From positions 62,001 through 126,000 of the forward strand of contig NZ_BMRM01000002.1 of NCBI RefSeq assembly GCF_014648635.1: a DNA stretch of 64,000 nucleotides. Direction: 5' to 3'. Shown here piece after piece: positions 28,118 through 38,078 of the stretch (positions are counted from its first letter, which is position 1; every line of letters starts with the position of its first letter). Both the position numbers and the translations under genes were made by a program. Source of the DNA: Streptomyces cinerochromogenes. Its GTDB lineage: Bacteria; Actinomycetota; Actinomycetes; Streptomycetales; Streptomycetaceae. A model generated the notes under the pieces. The model saw only the letters and a list, made by a program, of their open reading frames with translations, was not told the DNA's origin and ran no database searches.

Positions 28118-28777
28118 ATGACCCGTCTCTCCCGCTTCCAGCGCCTCACTCTCCTCGCCGCCTCCGCCACGGTGATCACCGGCGGTGTGCTGCTGCCCGG
28201 CACCGCGTTCGCCGCCCCGGCGTCGCAGACCGCGGCCGTCACCGACGTCGCCGCGCACTGGACGCAGACCACCGACTCCCCGAGCGGCATCTCGATCCAG
28301 CTTCCGGGCAAGGCCGAGGCCCAGAAGACGAACGACAACGGTGTGACCACCCGCTGCTACATCACGCAGACCCCGTACGGGGCCATGGGCTTCAGCGTGG
28401 ACGAGGTGCCCGGCACGGACGCGTCCGCTCCGTGGGACCTCCAGGGCAGCCTCAAGGCGGCCGTCGACGGCTACAACTCCGACTCCAAGTCGTCCGACGA
28501 CGTGCTGCGCAGCACCGACGTCAAGGAGGGCATCACCGCGGACGGCCACCGCGAACTGAGTGCGGAGCTGACCGCGCCCGACGGCACCAGGGGGCACATC
28601 TACCTGGTGGACCAGGGCAAGTACCTGGTCACCGTGTTCACGGCCTCCGTGAACGGCCATCTGGACCAGATGGACCGCGACCACCAGCACGCCCTGGACA
28701 GCATCAAGGTGCCGGACAGCCAGGCCGGGCAGTCCGACCGGGCCGACCGGTCCAGCGAGGCGCCGCGCTCCATCTGA
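28118..28777 (+). CDS. Secreted protein of unknown function
   Basis: 219 residues. A clear Sec signal (Arg 3 and 6, hydrophobic core LTLLAASATVITGGVLLPG, cleavage near AFA-AP, about residue 32). The mature part (HWTQTTDSPSGISIQLPGKAEAQ, TRCYITQTPYGAMGFSVDEVPG, HIYLVDQGKYLVTVFTASVNG) looks like a small beta-rich extracellular domain; no known family recognised. ATG 28118 has AAGGA 10 bases upstream; ATG 28106 is the alternative. A 17-bp stem terminator follows. Confidence 0.8.
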   Translation: MTRLSRFQRLTLLAASATVITGGVLLPGTAFAAPASQTAAVTDVAAHWTQTTDSPSGISIQLPGKAEAQKTNDNGVTTRCYITQTPYGAMGFSVDEVPGTDASAPWDLQGSLKAAVDGYNSDSKSSDDVLRSTDVKEGITADGHRELSAELTAPDGTRGHIYLVDQGKYLVTVFTASVNGHLDQMDRDHQHALDSIKVPDSQAGQSDRADRSSEAPRSI

Positions 28778-28861
28778 CCGACGGCGACGACCACGGTGCC
28801 GACCACGGCGAAGAGCCGCGGCGAAGACCCCCGGTGACAACCGACGTGAACGACCGCACAC

Positions 28862-28911
28862 AGCCCGAAGGGGCCGCCCGCACCACGGATGGCAGGCGGC
28901 CCCTTCGGGCT
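28862..28911. terminator. Bidirectional terminator
   Basis: AGCCCGAAGGGGCCGCC (28862-28878) pairs exactly with 28895-28911, a 17-bp stem with a 16-base loop. It lies between the secreted protein gene and the end of leftward ndh (28930). Confidence 0.92.
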
Positions 28912-28929
28912 GAGCTGGTGGACCTGAGG

Positions 28930-30309
28930 TCAGGAGGCCTTGGCCTTCTCCTCGGACTTGCTCGCGGCGACCGGCGCCGGCTTGGCGGCCTCGTAGAACT
29001 CCTCGCGAGGGTTCTCCATGGCGCCCAGCGACACGACCTCGCGCTTGAGGAACATGCCGAGGGTCCAGTCGGCGAAGACGCGGATCTTGCGGTTCCAGGT
29101 CGGCATCGCCATGCCGTGGTAGCCACGGTGCATGTACCAGGCGAGGCGGCCCTTGAGCTTGATCTTCACCTTGCCCATGACGATCATCGCCACGCCCTTG
29201 TGCAGGCCGAGACCGGCGACCGCACCCTTGTTGGCGTGCTCGTACTCCTTCTGCGGGAAGCCCCGCATACCGGAGACCACGTTGTCGCCGAGCACCTTGG
29301 CCTGGCGCAGCGCGTGCTGGGCGTTCGGCGGGCACCAGGCGTTCTCGTTGCCCGCCTTGCGGCCGACGAGGTCCGGGACCTGCGCGTTGTCACCGGCGGC
29401 CCAGATGTAGTCCGTGCCCTTGACCTGGAGCGTGGGCTCGCAGTCGACGTGGCCGCGCGGGCCGAGGGGCAGACCGAAGCGGGCGAGGGCCGGGTTCGGC
29501 TTGACGCCGGCCGTCCACACGATCGTGTTGGCGTCGACCTCGAGGCCGTTCTTCAGCACGACGTGACCGTCGACGCAGGAGTCCATCGAGGTGGAGAGGT
29601 AGATCTCCACGCCCCGGCTCTCCAGGTGCTCCTTGCCGTACTGGCCGAGCTTGGGGCCGACCTCGGGGAGGATCTTGTCGGCGGCGTCGACCAGGATGAA
29701 GCGCATGTCCTCGCGGGACACGTTCTTGTAGTACTTGGCGGCGTCCCGGGCCATGTCCTCGACCTCGCCGATGGTCTCCGCGCCCGCGAAGCCACCGCCG
29801 ATGAAGACGAAGGTGAGCGCCTTGCGGCGGATCTCCTCGTCGGTCGTGGAGTCGGCCTTGTCCAGCTGCTCCAGCACGTGGTTGCGCAGGCCGATGGACT
29901 CCTCGATGCCCTTCATGCCGATGCCCTGCTCGGCGAGGCCGGGGATCGGGAAGGTGCGGGAGACCGCGCCGAGCGCGATGACCAGGTAGTCGAAGGGCAG
30001 CTCGTACGCCTCGCCCACCAGCGGGGCGATCGTGGCGACCTTGCGGTCCTGGTCGATGGTGGTGACCCGGCCGGTGAGGACCTCCGCCTTCGGCAGCACG
30101 CGTCGCAGCGGGACGACGACATGGCGAGGGGAGATGTTGCCGGCGGCGGCTTCGGGGAGGAAGGGCTGGTAGGTCATGTACGACCGGGGGTCGACGACCG
30201 TGACGGTCGCCTCGCCGTAGCGCATCTTCTTGAGGATGCGCCGAGCTGCGTACAGGCCTACGTACCCACCGCCTACTACGAGGATCCTGGGACGCTCCGT
30301 GGTGCTCAT
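28930..30309 (-). CDS. ndh: Type II NADH dehydrogenase (NAD(P)/FAD-dependent oxidoreductase)
   Basis: 459 residues. Passes electrons from NADH to menaquinone without pumping protons, on the inner face of the membrane. FAD-binding VVGGGYVGLYAARR near the N-terminus, NADH-binding FIGGGFAGAETIGEVE in the middle, the TAGVKPNP and WAAGDNAQVPD motifs of the family, and a membrane-associating C-terminal region (KGRLAWYMHRGYHG...ADWTLGMFLKREVVS). ATG 30309. A Rex-like operator lies about 320 bp upstream, fitting redox control of respiratory genes. Confidence 0.92.
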   Translation of the reverse strand: MSTTERPRILVVGGGYVGLYAARRILKKMRYGEATVTVVDPRSYMTYQPFLPEAAAGNISPRHVVVPLRRVLPKAEVLTGRVTTIDQDRKVATIAPLVGEAYELPFDYLVIALGAVSRTFPIPGLAEQGIGMKGIEESIGLRNHVLEQLDKADSTTDEEIRRKALTFVFIGGGFAGAETIGEVEDMARDAAKYYKNVSREDMRFILVDAADKILPEVGPKLGQYGKEHLESRGVEIYLSTSMDSCVDGHVVLKNGLEVDANTIVWTAGVKPNPALARFGLPLGPRGHVDCEPTLQVKGTDYIWAAGDNAQVPDLVGRKAGNENAWCPPNAQHALRQAKVLGDNVVSGMRGFPQKEYEHANKGAVAGLGLHKGVAMIVMGKVKIKLKGRLAWYMHRGYHGMAMPTWNRKIRVFADWTLGMFLKREVVSLGAMENPREEFYEAAKPAPVAASKSEEKAKAS

Positions 30310-30628
30310 GCCATCGAGTATCCACCCGCCGTCCGGGGGCCGCTCGTGCGCCCCTTCACAAGGTCTGACAGGCCCTGTGTTAAACTCCGCGGCCCGCGTG
30401 ACGCAGGTCATGCGGACGACGGGGAACCGCGGGGCGCTTCGCCCCGTTGTCAAGGCCGCGTGAGCTGCCTCTCCAGGCCTCCGGGGTGACCGTGAGGGCG
30501 TGGTGACACCCTCGGAACAACCCCTTCCGGGCCCCTTCCGCGCCCTTCATCTGAACATGTTCAAACGACTCTTGACCCCCCGGAAGGGCCAGTGGACCCC
30601 ATTCCGGGACCCACTCGGAGGGAATTCC
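30310..30628. other. ndh upstream region
   Basis: 319 bp without a gene I can support. It holds a TTCACAA half-site at about 30356-30362, a perfect 12-bp palindrome at 30552-30563 and a TTGACC at 30572-30577 that could be a rightward -35 for the small ORF at 30631. Confidence 0.45.
30552..30563. promoter_or_regulatory. 12-bp palindrome TGAACATGTTCA
   Basis: Perfectly symmetric and A+T-rich against a very GC-rich background; placed nine bases before TTGACC. Possibly an operator; the regulator is unknown. Confidence 0.4.
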
Positions 30629-30647
30629 TTGTGAAGAACTTCACGAA
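30629..30647. promoter_or_regulatory. Rex-like operator (TGTGAA-N4-TTCACG)
   Basis: The redox sensor Rex binds TGTGAA-N4-TTCACA type sites in Streptomyces. Here TGTGAA (30630-30635), GAAC, TTCACG (30640-30645) deviates at one base. It lies 320 bp upstream of ndh, a known kind of Rex target. It also overlaps the start of a possible small ORF, which weakens the call. Confidence 0.4.
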
Positions 30648-30729
30648 GTTTCCCGCGCCGGTACGACCAAGGGCCCCTCAAGGGGGCCCCGGCACCGCTC
30701 AAACGGTATCCAACCTGCTCAGCAGTTGA
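30631..30729 (+). CDS. Possible 32-residue small protein
   Basis: GTG 30631 is preceded by GGAGGG with 8-base spacing, one of the best ribosome sites in the window; TGA is at 30727-30729. The product begins MKNFTKFPAPVRPRAP and ends TAQTVSNLLSS: basic, proline-rich first half and a short helical end, no signal peptide. No family recognised. It is convergent with ppx and lies opposite ndh. It may be a leader or a small regulatory protein. Confidence 0.4.
   Translation: MKNFTKFPAPVRPRAPQGGPGTAQTVSNLLSS
30671..30689. terminator. Short hairpin downstream of ppx
   Basis: GGGCCCC (30671-30677) and GGGGCCC (30683-30689) can form a compact stem-loop about 77 bp past the ppx stop in the leftward direction. 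It overlaps the possible small ORF, whose Arg-Ala-Pro-Gln-Gly-Gly codons form the stem. Confidence 0.4.
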
Positions 30730-30765
30730 CTACCGATGAGTAACAAAAGAGAGCTACGCCACCGC

Positions 30766-31707
30766 TCACGCCACCGACCAGGCGATGCCGTCGAGGATGT
30801 CGTGCTCGCTCACCACGACCTCCTCCGCGCCGATCCGCTCCATGATCGCGAGCAGGACGAGGGCGCCCGCGCCGATGACGTCGACCCGGCCCGGGTGCAT
30901 GGACGGGACCGCGGCGCGCTCGGCGTGCGTGGAGCGCAGCAGCCACTCGGTGATCTCGCGGACGCGGTCCCGGGAGATCCGGGAGTGGTGGATGCGGGTG
31001 GAGTCGTACTCGGGCAGCTCCTGGGCGATCGCGGACACCGTCGTGACCGAGCCGGCCAGCCCCACCAGGGTGTGCGCCTCGCGCAGCGGGACCGTCCGCT
31101 CGGCGAGGTCGAGGGCGGCCTCGATGTCGGCCCTTATGGCGGCGATCTGCTCCTCGGTGGGCGGGTCGCTCACCCGGCCCTCGTGCACCAGGTGCCGCTC
31201 GGTCATCCGCACGCAGCCGACGTCCACCGACCGGGCGGCGCGCACGTGGTCGTCCCCGACGACGAACTCCGTGGAGCCGCCGCCGATGTCCACGACCAGG
31301 TAGGGCCGGGTCAGGTCGGTGCGGCCGGTGAGTTCCCTGGTGGCGCCGGTGAAGGAGAACTCGGCCTCCTGGTCGCCGCTGATGACCTCCGGCTCGACCC
31401 CGAGGATGTCCAGCACGCCCCGCACGAAGTCGTCGCGGTTCTCGGCGTCGCGGGAGGCGGAGGTGGCCACGAAGCGCAGCCGCTCGGCGCCGTACTCCTT
31501 GATGACGGCCGCGTACTCACGGCAGGCCGCGAAGGTGCGCTCCAGCGCCTCCGGGGCGAGCCGGCCGGTGCGGTCGACGCCCTGGCCGAGCCGCACGATG
31601 GTCATCCGGCGGTCCAGCTCCGTCAGTTCGCCCGTCTCCGGGTCGGCGTCGGCGACCAGCAGGCGGATGGAGTTGGTGCCGCAGTCGACGGCGGCGACGC
31701 GGGTCAC
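30766..31707 (-). CDS. ppx: Exopolyphosphatase, Ppx/GppA family
   Basis: 313 residues, the short actinobacterial form. Hydrolyses terminal phosphates of polyphosphate (or pppGpp). ASKHA ATPase-fold motifs: VDCGTNSIRLLVAD at the N-terminus and VVDIGGGSTEFVVG in the middle, then GLAGSVTTVSAIA. GTG 31707 overlaps the DUF501 stop by 4 bp (GTGA). Last gene of the leftward run divIC-DUF501-ppx, downstream of eno. Confidence 0.92.
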   Translation of the reverse strand: MTRVAAVDCGTNSIRLLVADADPETGELTELDRRMTIVRLGQGVDRTGRLAPEALERTFAACREYAAVIKEYGAERLRFVATSASRDAENRDDFVRGVLDILGVEPEVISGDQEAEFSFTGATRELTGRTDLTRPYLVVDIGGGSTEFVVGDDHVRAARSVDVGCVRMTERHLVHEGRVSDPPTEEQIAAIRADIEAALDLAERTVPLREAHTLVGLAGSVTTVSAIAQELPEYDSTRIHHSRISRDRVREITEWLLRSTHAERAAVPSMHPGRVDVIGAGALVLLAIMERIGAEEVVVSEHDILDGIAWSVA

Positions 31708-32240
31708 GGCCGGCCCTCCTCGGTCTCGTCGGACGTCACGCACGCGCCCTTGCGCCACCACTCCGGCAGCATCGCCAGCGCCTCGTCGCCGAGCGGGTTC
31801 ACCCCGGGGCCGGCGGCCAGGGAGTGGGCGACGAGCACGTGCAGGCACTTGACCCGGTCCGGCATGCCGCCCGCGCTCGGGAAGCCCTGCAGGACCTCGA
31901 TCTCGTCCCGGCGCCGGATGTAGTCCTCGTGCGCGGCCCGGTAGGCGGCGGCCAGCTCGGGGTCGGTCTGCAGCCGCTCGGTCATCTCCTTCATCACGCC
32001 GTTCGCCTCCAGCGTGCCGATGGCGGAGGACGCCTTGGGGCACGTCAGGTAGTACAGCGTCGGGAAGGGGGTGCCGTCGGGCAGGCGCGGAGCCGTCTCC
32101 ACGACGTCCGGCTGACCGCAGGGGCAGCGGTGCGCGATGGCCCTGAGGCCCCGCGGCGGGCGGCCCAGCTGCTGCTTGAAGGCCTCTACGTCCGCGTCGG
32201 TGGGCTCGGTGCGCGGAGTGGGCGGCGGAGGCGTTTCCAT
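31704..32240 (-). CDS. DUF501 family protein
   Basis: 178 residues. DUF501 features: a CPCGQPDVVETAPRLPDGTPFPTLYYLTCP block, whose Cys residues may bind metal, and GVMKEMTERL. The function is unknown, but the gene sits between divIC and ppx in most actinobacteria. ATG 32240 is taken as start; a GTG at 32294 overlaps the divIC stop by 4 bp and would add 18 residues. The two alternatives cannot be separated on sequence, as neither has a strong ribosome site. Confidence 0.88.
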   Translation of the reverse strand: METPPPPTPRTEPTDADVEAFKQQLGRPPRGLRAIAHRCPCGQPDVVETAPRLPDGTPFPTLYYLTCPKASSAIGTLEANGVMKEMTERLQTDPELAAAYRAAHEDYIRRRDEIEVLQGFPSAGGMPDRVKCLHVLVAHSLAAGPGVNPLGDEALAMLPEWWRKGACVTSDETEEGRP

Positions 32241-32290
32241 GACTGCTTTCGGGGTGGCTTTCTGGTCGTTGTGCCGGCGTTCGCGCCGGC

Positions 32291-32767
32291 TCACTGGTCG
32301 GAGGCGTCGGACTTGTCGACGCCGTCCCAGACGTTCGCGTACCAGGGCCGGTGGGCGGCCCCGAGGTCGGCGCGGGACTGCTTGGCCGCGCCCGGGTCGA
32401 TGACCACGTACCCGGTCTCGCCGGGCCGCACGTAGTGCAGACGGCGGCGGATCTGCTGCTCGGCGTAGGCGTCGTCCTGCCAGCGCGCCTTGAGGTCGCG
32501 CAGCTGCTCGACCCGCTCGCGGGCCTGCTCCCGCTGCCGCCGGAGGTCGGCGATCTCCGCGCGCTGGGAGACGTACTGCCGCATCGGGTAGGCGAGGGCG
32601 ACGACCAGCGAGCAGAGCACCAGCGCGAGCAGCGCCGCCCGGCCGGTGAGCCGGGAGCGGCGGGCCTGCCGCTTGGTCTGGGAGCGGTAGACCCGGGCGG
32701 CCGTCTGCTCGCCGAGCAGCCGCAGCCTGGTCGCGGTGGAGAACCGGTCACGGTCCTTCACTGCCAT
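32291..32767 (-). CDS. divIC: Septum formation initiator DivIC/FtsB-like
   Basis: 158 residues. A basic cytoplasmic N-terminus, one membrane helix at about 43-60 (RAALLALVLCSLVVALAY), an external coiled coil at about 65-95 and the conserved QDDAYAEQQIRRRLHYVRPGETGYVVID. FtsB/DivIC proteins bridge FtsL and FtsQ in the division complex; in Streptomyces the gene is needed for efficient sporulation septa rather than viability. ATG 32767 follows GGAGGCGGGGAAG. Downstream of eno, past a hairpin. Confidence 0.92.
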   Translation of the reverse strand: MAVKDRDRFSTATRLRLLGEQTAARVYRSQTKRQARRSRLTGRAALLALVLCSLVVALAYPMRQYVSQRAEIADLRRQREQARERVEQLRDLKARWQDDAYAEQQIRRRLHYVRPGETGYVVIDPGAAKQSRADLGAAHRPWYANVWDGVDKSDASDQ

Positions 32768-32794
32768 CTTCCCCGCCTCCCGTTCACACACGCG

Positions 32795-32839
32795 CGTACG
32801 TCCCCGGACACGGTACGGGACCGGGTGCGGGGACGTACG
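32795..32839. terminator. Hairpin between eno and divIC
   Basis: CGTACGTCCCCG (32795-32806) and CGGGGACGTACG (32828-32839), a 12-bp perfect stem 32 bp past the eno stop. It probably ends or attenuates eno transcripts ahead of divIC. Confidence 0.7.
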
Positions 32840-32870
32840 TACGACTGGCTAGGCCTTACGCCAGGTTGGC

Positions 32871-35420
<2,550 letters not shown>

Positions 35421-35561
35421 CCGCCGGGGCTCGTGGTGACGAGCGGCCTCGACCGTAGACACGCGCCGCGCGGAATTTCAAAGACGATCAGGGCTTCTGA
35501 GACTCATCCCACACTTTCGCCAAACCGGACATTACGGCGCCAAATGGGGCGTCAACTCCGG

Positions 35562-36638
35562 CTAGTTCGCGTCCGTTTCACCCACGACGTCCAGGGTCTG
35601 ACCGGCACTGATGTGGTTCGGGTCGGACCCGATGGCCTTCTTGTTGCCCGCGTAGAGCGCGTGCCACCCGCCGTCGACGTCAAGGGAGTCGGCGATGGAG
35701 GCGAGGGTGTCGCCCTGGCGGACGGTGTACGTGTCCGTTTCGCGGGATGCGTGCCGGCCCGAAGCGGTGGAGTCCTGACCGTTTGTCACGTTTTCGTCCG
35801 CGCTCGCCCCGCGGTGGCGTCCGCCGCCGAGCGCACCGGTGTCGACCAGGCTCCAGGAACCGGCGGCCCGCTGCGGGTCGTTCTCGATGCCCGCCTCCGG
35901 GGTGGCCGTGGCGGAGCCGCCGCCGGACCCCTGGGAGCCACCGGTGTCCGGCGAGGCGGAATTGTCGGGCTTGGGGGCCTTGGTCCCCGTGGAGCCGGTG
36001 TCCGCGCCGGCATGCTTGCCCGGCTTGCCGCTCGGCGCGGCCGGATCCGCGGAGGAACCGGTGTGGGAGCCGGAGTTGGCGTCGGATCCGGTACCGGTGG
36101 AGGACGGCGAATCCGGCGAACCGGATGTGCCGGAGCCGTCGGAGGAACCCGACGTACCGGAGGTACCGGAGCCGTCGGACTTCCCGGCCGATCCGGACGA
36201 CCCACCCGAACCGCTCTGGCCGCCGGAGCCGCCGACACCCGTGTCGACGTCCACGGAGCCCGAGTCGGTGGTCAGGCCGGACAGCAGGGCGCAGGTGGCC
36301 CACGGGGTGGTGCCCTTGTCGGCGAGGATCTTCTCGGCGACGGCGATCTGCTGGTTGCGGCTGGCCTGGTCGGGGCTGGCCGCGTACTGCCCGCCGCCGT
36401 ACGTGTTCCAGTCCTCCTGGGAGATCTGGAGGCCGCCGTAGTAGCCGTTGCCGGTGTCCGCGCTCCAGGAGCCGCCGCTCTCGCACTCGGCCACCTTGTC
36501 CCACGTGCCGCCGTCGGCCGCGCTGGCGCTCGCCGCGCCGAGGAGCGGGATGGCGATGGCGGAGCCGGTCACTCCGGCCGCGACGAGAAGTGCCGGGGCC
36601 TGGCGGGGGCGACGGTGTCGGCCGTTCCCGGAGAGCAT
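35562..36638 (-). CDS. rpfC: Resuscitation-promoting factor with long linker and LysM domain
   Basis: 358 residues. Signal peptide about 1-40, Rpf domain about 41-110 ([29 protein letters not shown], catalytic Glu about 53), then about 180 residues of low-complexity Gly/Ser/Asp/Thr linker, and a C-terminal LysM (about 305-354: YTVRQGDTLASIADSLDVDGGWHALYAGN). The long linker probably spans the cell wall. Upstream neighbour of rpfA on the same strand but with its own promoter; no ydaO motif precedes it. The linker is coded by imperfect GGATCCGGC-like repeats. Confidence 0.9.
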   Translation of the reverse strand: MLSGNGRHRRPRQAPALLVAAGVTGSAIAIPLLGAASASAADGGTWDKVAECESGGSWSADTGNGYYGGLQISQEDWNTYGGGQYAASPDQASRNQQIAVAEKILADKGTTPWATCALLSGLTTDSGSVDVDTGVGGSGGQSGSGGSSGSAGKSDGSGTSGTSGSSDGSGTSGSPDSPSSTGTGSDANSGSHTGSSADPAAPSGKPGKHAGADTGSTGTKAPKPDNSASPDTGGSQGSGGGSATATPEAGIENDPQRAAGSWSLVDTGALGGGRHRGASADENVTNGQDSTASGRHASRETDTYTVRQGDTLASIADSLDVDGGWHALYAGNKKAIGSDPNHISAGQTLDVVGETDAN

Positions 36639-36806
36639 GCAGAAGCCTTTCGAGCGACAGCAGGGCCGGCGCGGCGGATGGAGCCGGTCGCCGCGCTGAT
36701 GGGTGAACGTATAGGCAGACGATCACTTGTCACAAGTTCATGCCGCACAGATCACGTGAAGATCACAAAGTTGAACGCCTGTCATCTTCCCCGGGAGGGC
36801 CGGTGT

Positions 36807-38078
36807 TCAGGCCGTGGGCGTGAACTCGACGGGCAGGGAGCGCAGGCCGCGCATGATGAGTCCGCCGCGCCAGCGCAGCTCGGCCGGATCGGCGGCCAGA
36901 CGCAGGTCGGGCAGGCGGGTGAGCAGGGTGGCGAGGGCGGCCTGGCCCTCCAGGCGGGCGAGCGGCGCGCCCAGGCAGTAGTGGATGCCGTGGCCGTAGC
37001 CGAGGTGCTGGTTGTCGCGGCGGCCGAGGTCCAGCACGTCCGGGTCGGCGAACCGCTCCGGGTCCCGGTCGGCGGCGGCGAGGACGACGAGCACCGGGTC
37101 GCCCGGCGCGATGTCCTGCCCGCCGATGGTGAGCGGCTCGGTGGCGAACCGCCAGGTGGCCAGCTCCACCGGGCCGTCGTAGCGCAGGAGTTCCTCGACC
37201 CCCGTCTCCAGCAGGTCCCGTTCGCCCCGGGCCAGGCCGGCCTGGAGCCGCGCGCGCTGGTCGGGGTGGGTGAGCAGGGCGTAGGTGCCGTTGCCGATGA
37301 GGTTGACGGTCGTCTCGAAGCCGGCGAAGAGCAGGATGAAGGCCATGGCGGCGGCCTCGTTCTCGGTGAGGTGCTCGCCGTGGTCGGAGGCGCGGATGAG
37401 GCCGGAGATCAGGTCCTCGCCGGGCGTGGGCGCGGCGGGCAGCGCCTCGCGCTTCTTGTGGATCAGCTCGGCGAGATAGCCGCGCATCTTCTTCACCGAC
37501 CGGGCGACCCCGCCCCGGGGGCCTCCGCCGTGCCGGATCATCATGCCCGCCCAGTCCCGGAAGTCGTCCTGGTCCTCCCGCGGGACGCCGAGCAGGTCGC
37601 AGATGGCGTAGATGGGCAGCGGGAAGGCGAACTCGTGGATGAGGTCGGCGGAACCCGTCTTGGCGAACTGGTCGATGAGGTGGTCGGTCAGCTCCTGCAC
37701 CCGGGGGGCGAACTCGGCGACCCGGCGCGGGGTGAACGCCTTGCTGACGAGCCTCCGGAGCCGGGTGTGGTCCGGCGGGTCGATGTTCAGCAGGTGCGTC
37801 ATCAGCTCGGCCTTGCGCTCGCCCGGGATGCCCGTCTTGCCCTTGGCGTGCGCGGGCTCGTCGTGATGCGCCGGGTTCTTGCTCAGCCGCTGGTCGGCCA
37901 GGGCCTGCCGGGCATCGGCGTACCGGGTGACCAGCCAGGCCTCGACCCCGCTCGGCAACCGCGTCCGGTGCACGGGGGCGTGCTCGCGCAGCCAGGCGTA
38001 CGCCGGGTAGGGGTCGGTGGCGAACTCCCAGGTGAAAAGGGCGGGCGTCGGCTGGTCGGGGCAGTGCTGCTCGGTCAC
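36807..38078 (-). CDS. Cytochrome P450, CYP107-like (probably CYP107U1)
   Basis: 423 residues. Heme-binding GYGHGIHYCLGAPLAR with the proximal Cys at about 368, the I-helix FAGFETTVN with the oxygen-activating acid-alcohol pair (Glu-Thr), and ExxR in EELLRYDGP. Macrolide-type bacterial class I P450, needing ferredoxin partners encoded elsewhere. GTG 38078 overlaps the stop of the Sel1/TPR gene by 4 bp, so it is translationally coupled to a gene with two TTA codons. By position it matches the S. coelicolor P450 I remember as CYP107U1, reported to affect sporulation and antibiotics. Confidence 0.88.
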   Translation of the reverse strand: MTEQHCPDQPTPALFTWEFATDPYPAYAWLREHAPVHRTRLPSGVEAWLVTRYADARQALADQRLSKNPAHHDEPAHAKGKTGIPGERKAELMTHLLNIDPPDHTRLRRLVSKAFTPRRVAEFAPRVQELTDHLIDQFAKTGSADLIHEFAFPLPIYAICDLLGVPREDQDDFRDWAGMMIRHGGGPRGGVARSVKKMRGYLAELIHKKREALPAAPTPGEDLISGLIRASDHGEHLTENEAAAMAFILLFAGFETTVNLIGNGTYALLTHPDQRARLQAGLARGERDLLETGVEELLRYDGPVELATWRFATEPLTIGGQDIAPGDPVLVVLAAADRDPERFADPDVLDLGRRDNQHLGYGHGIHYCLGAPLARLEGQAALATLLTRLPDLRLAADPAELRWRGGLIMRGLRSLPVEFTPTA

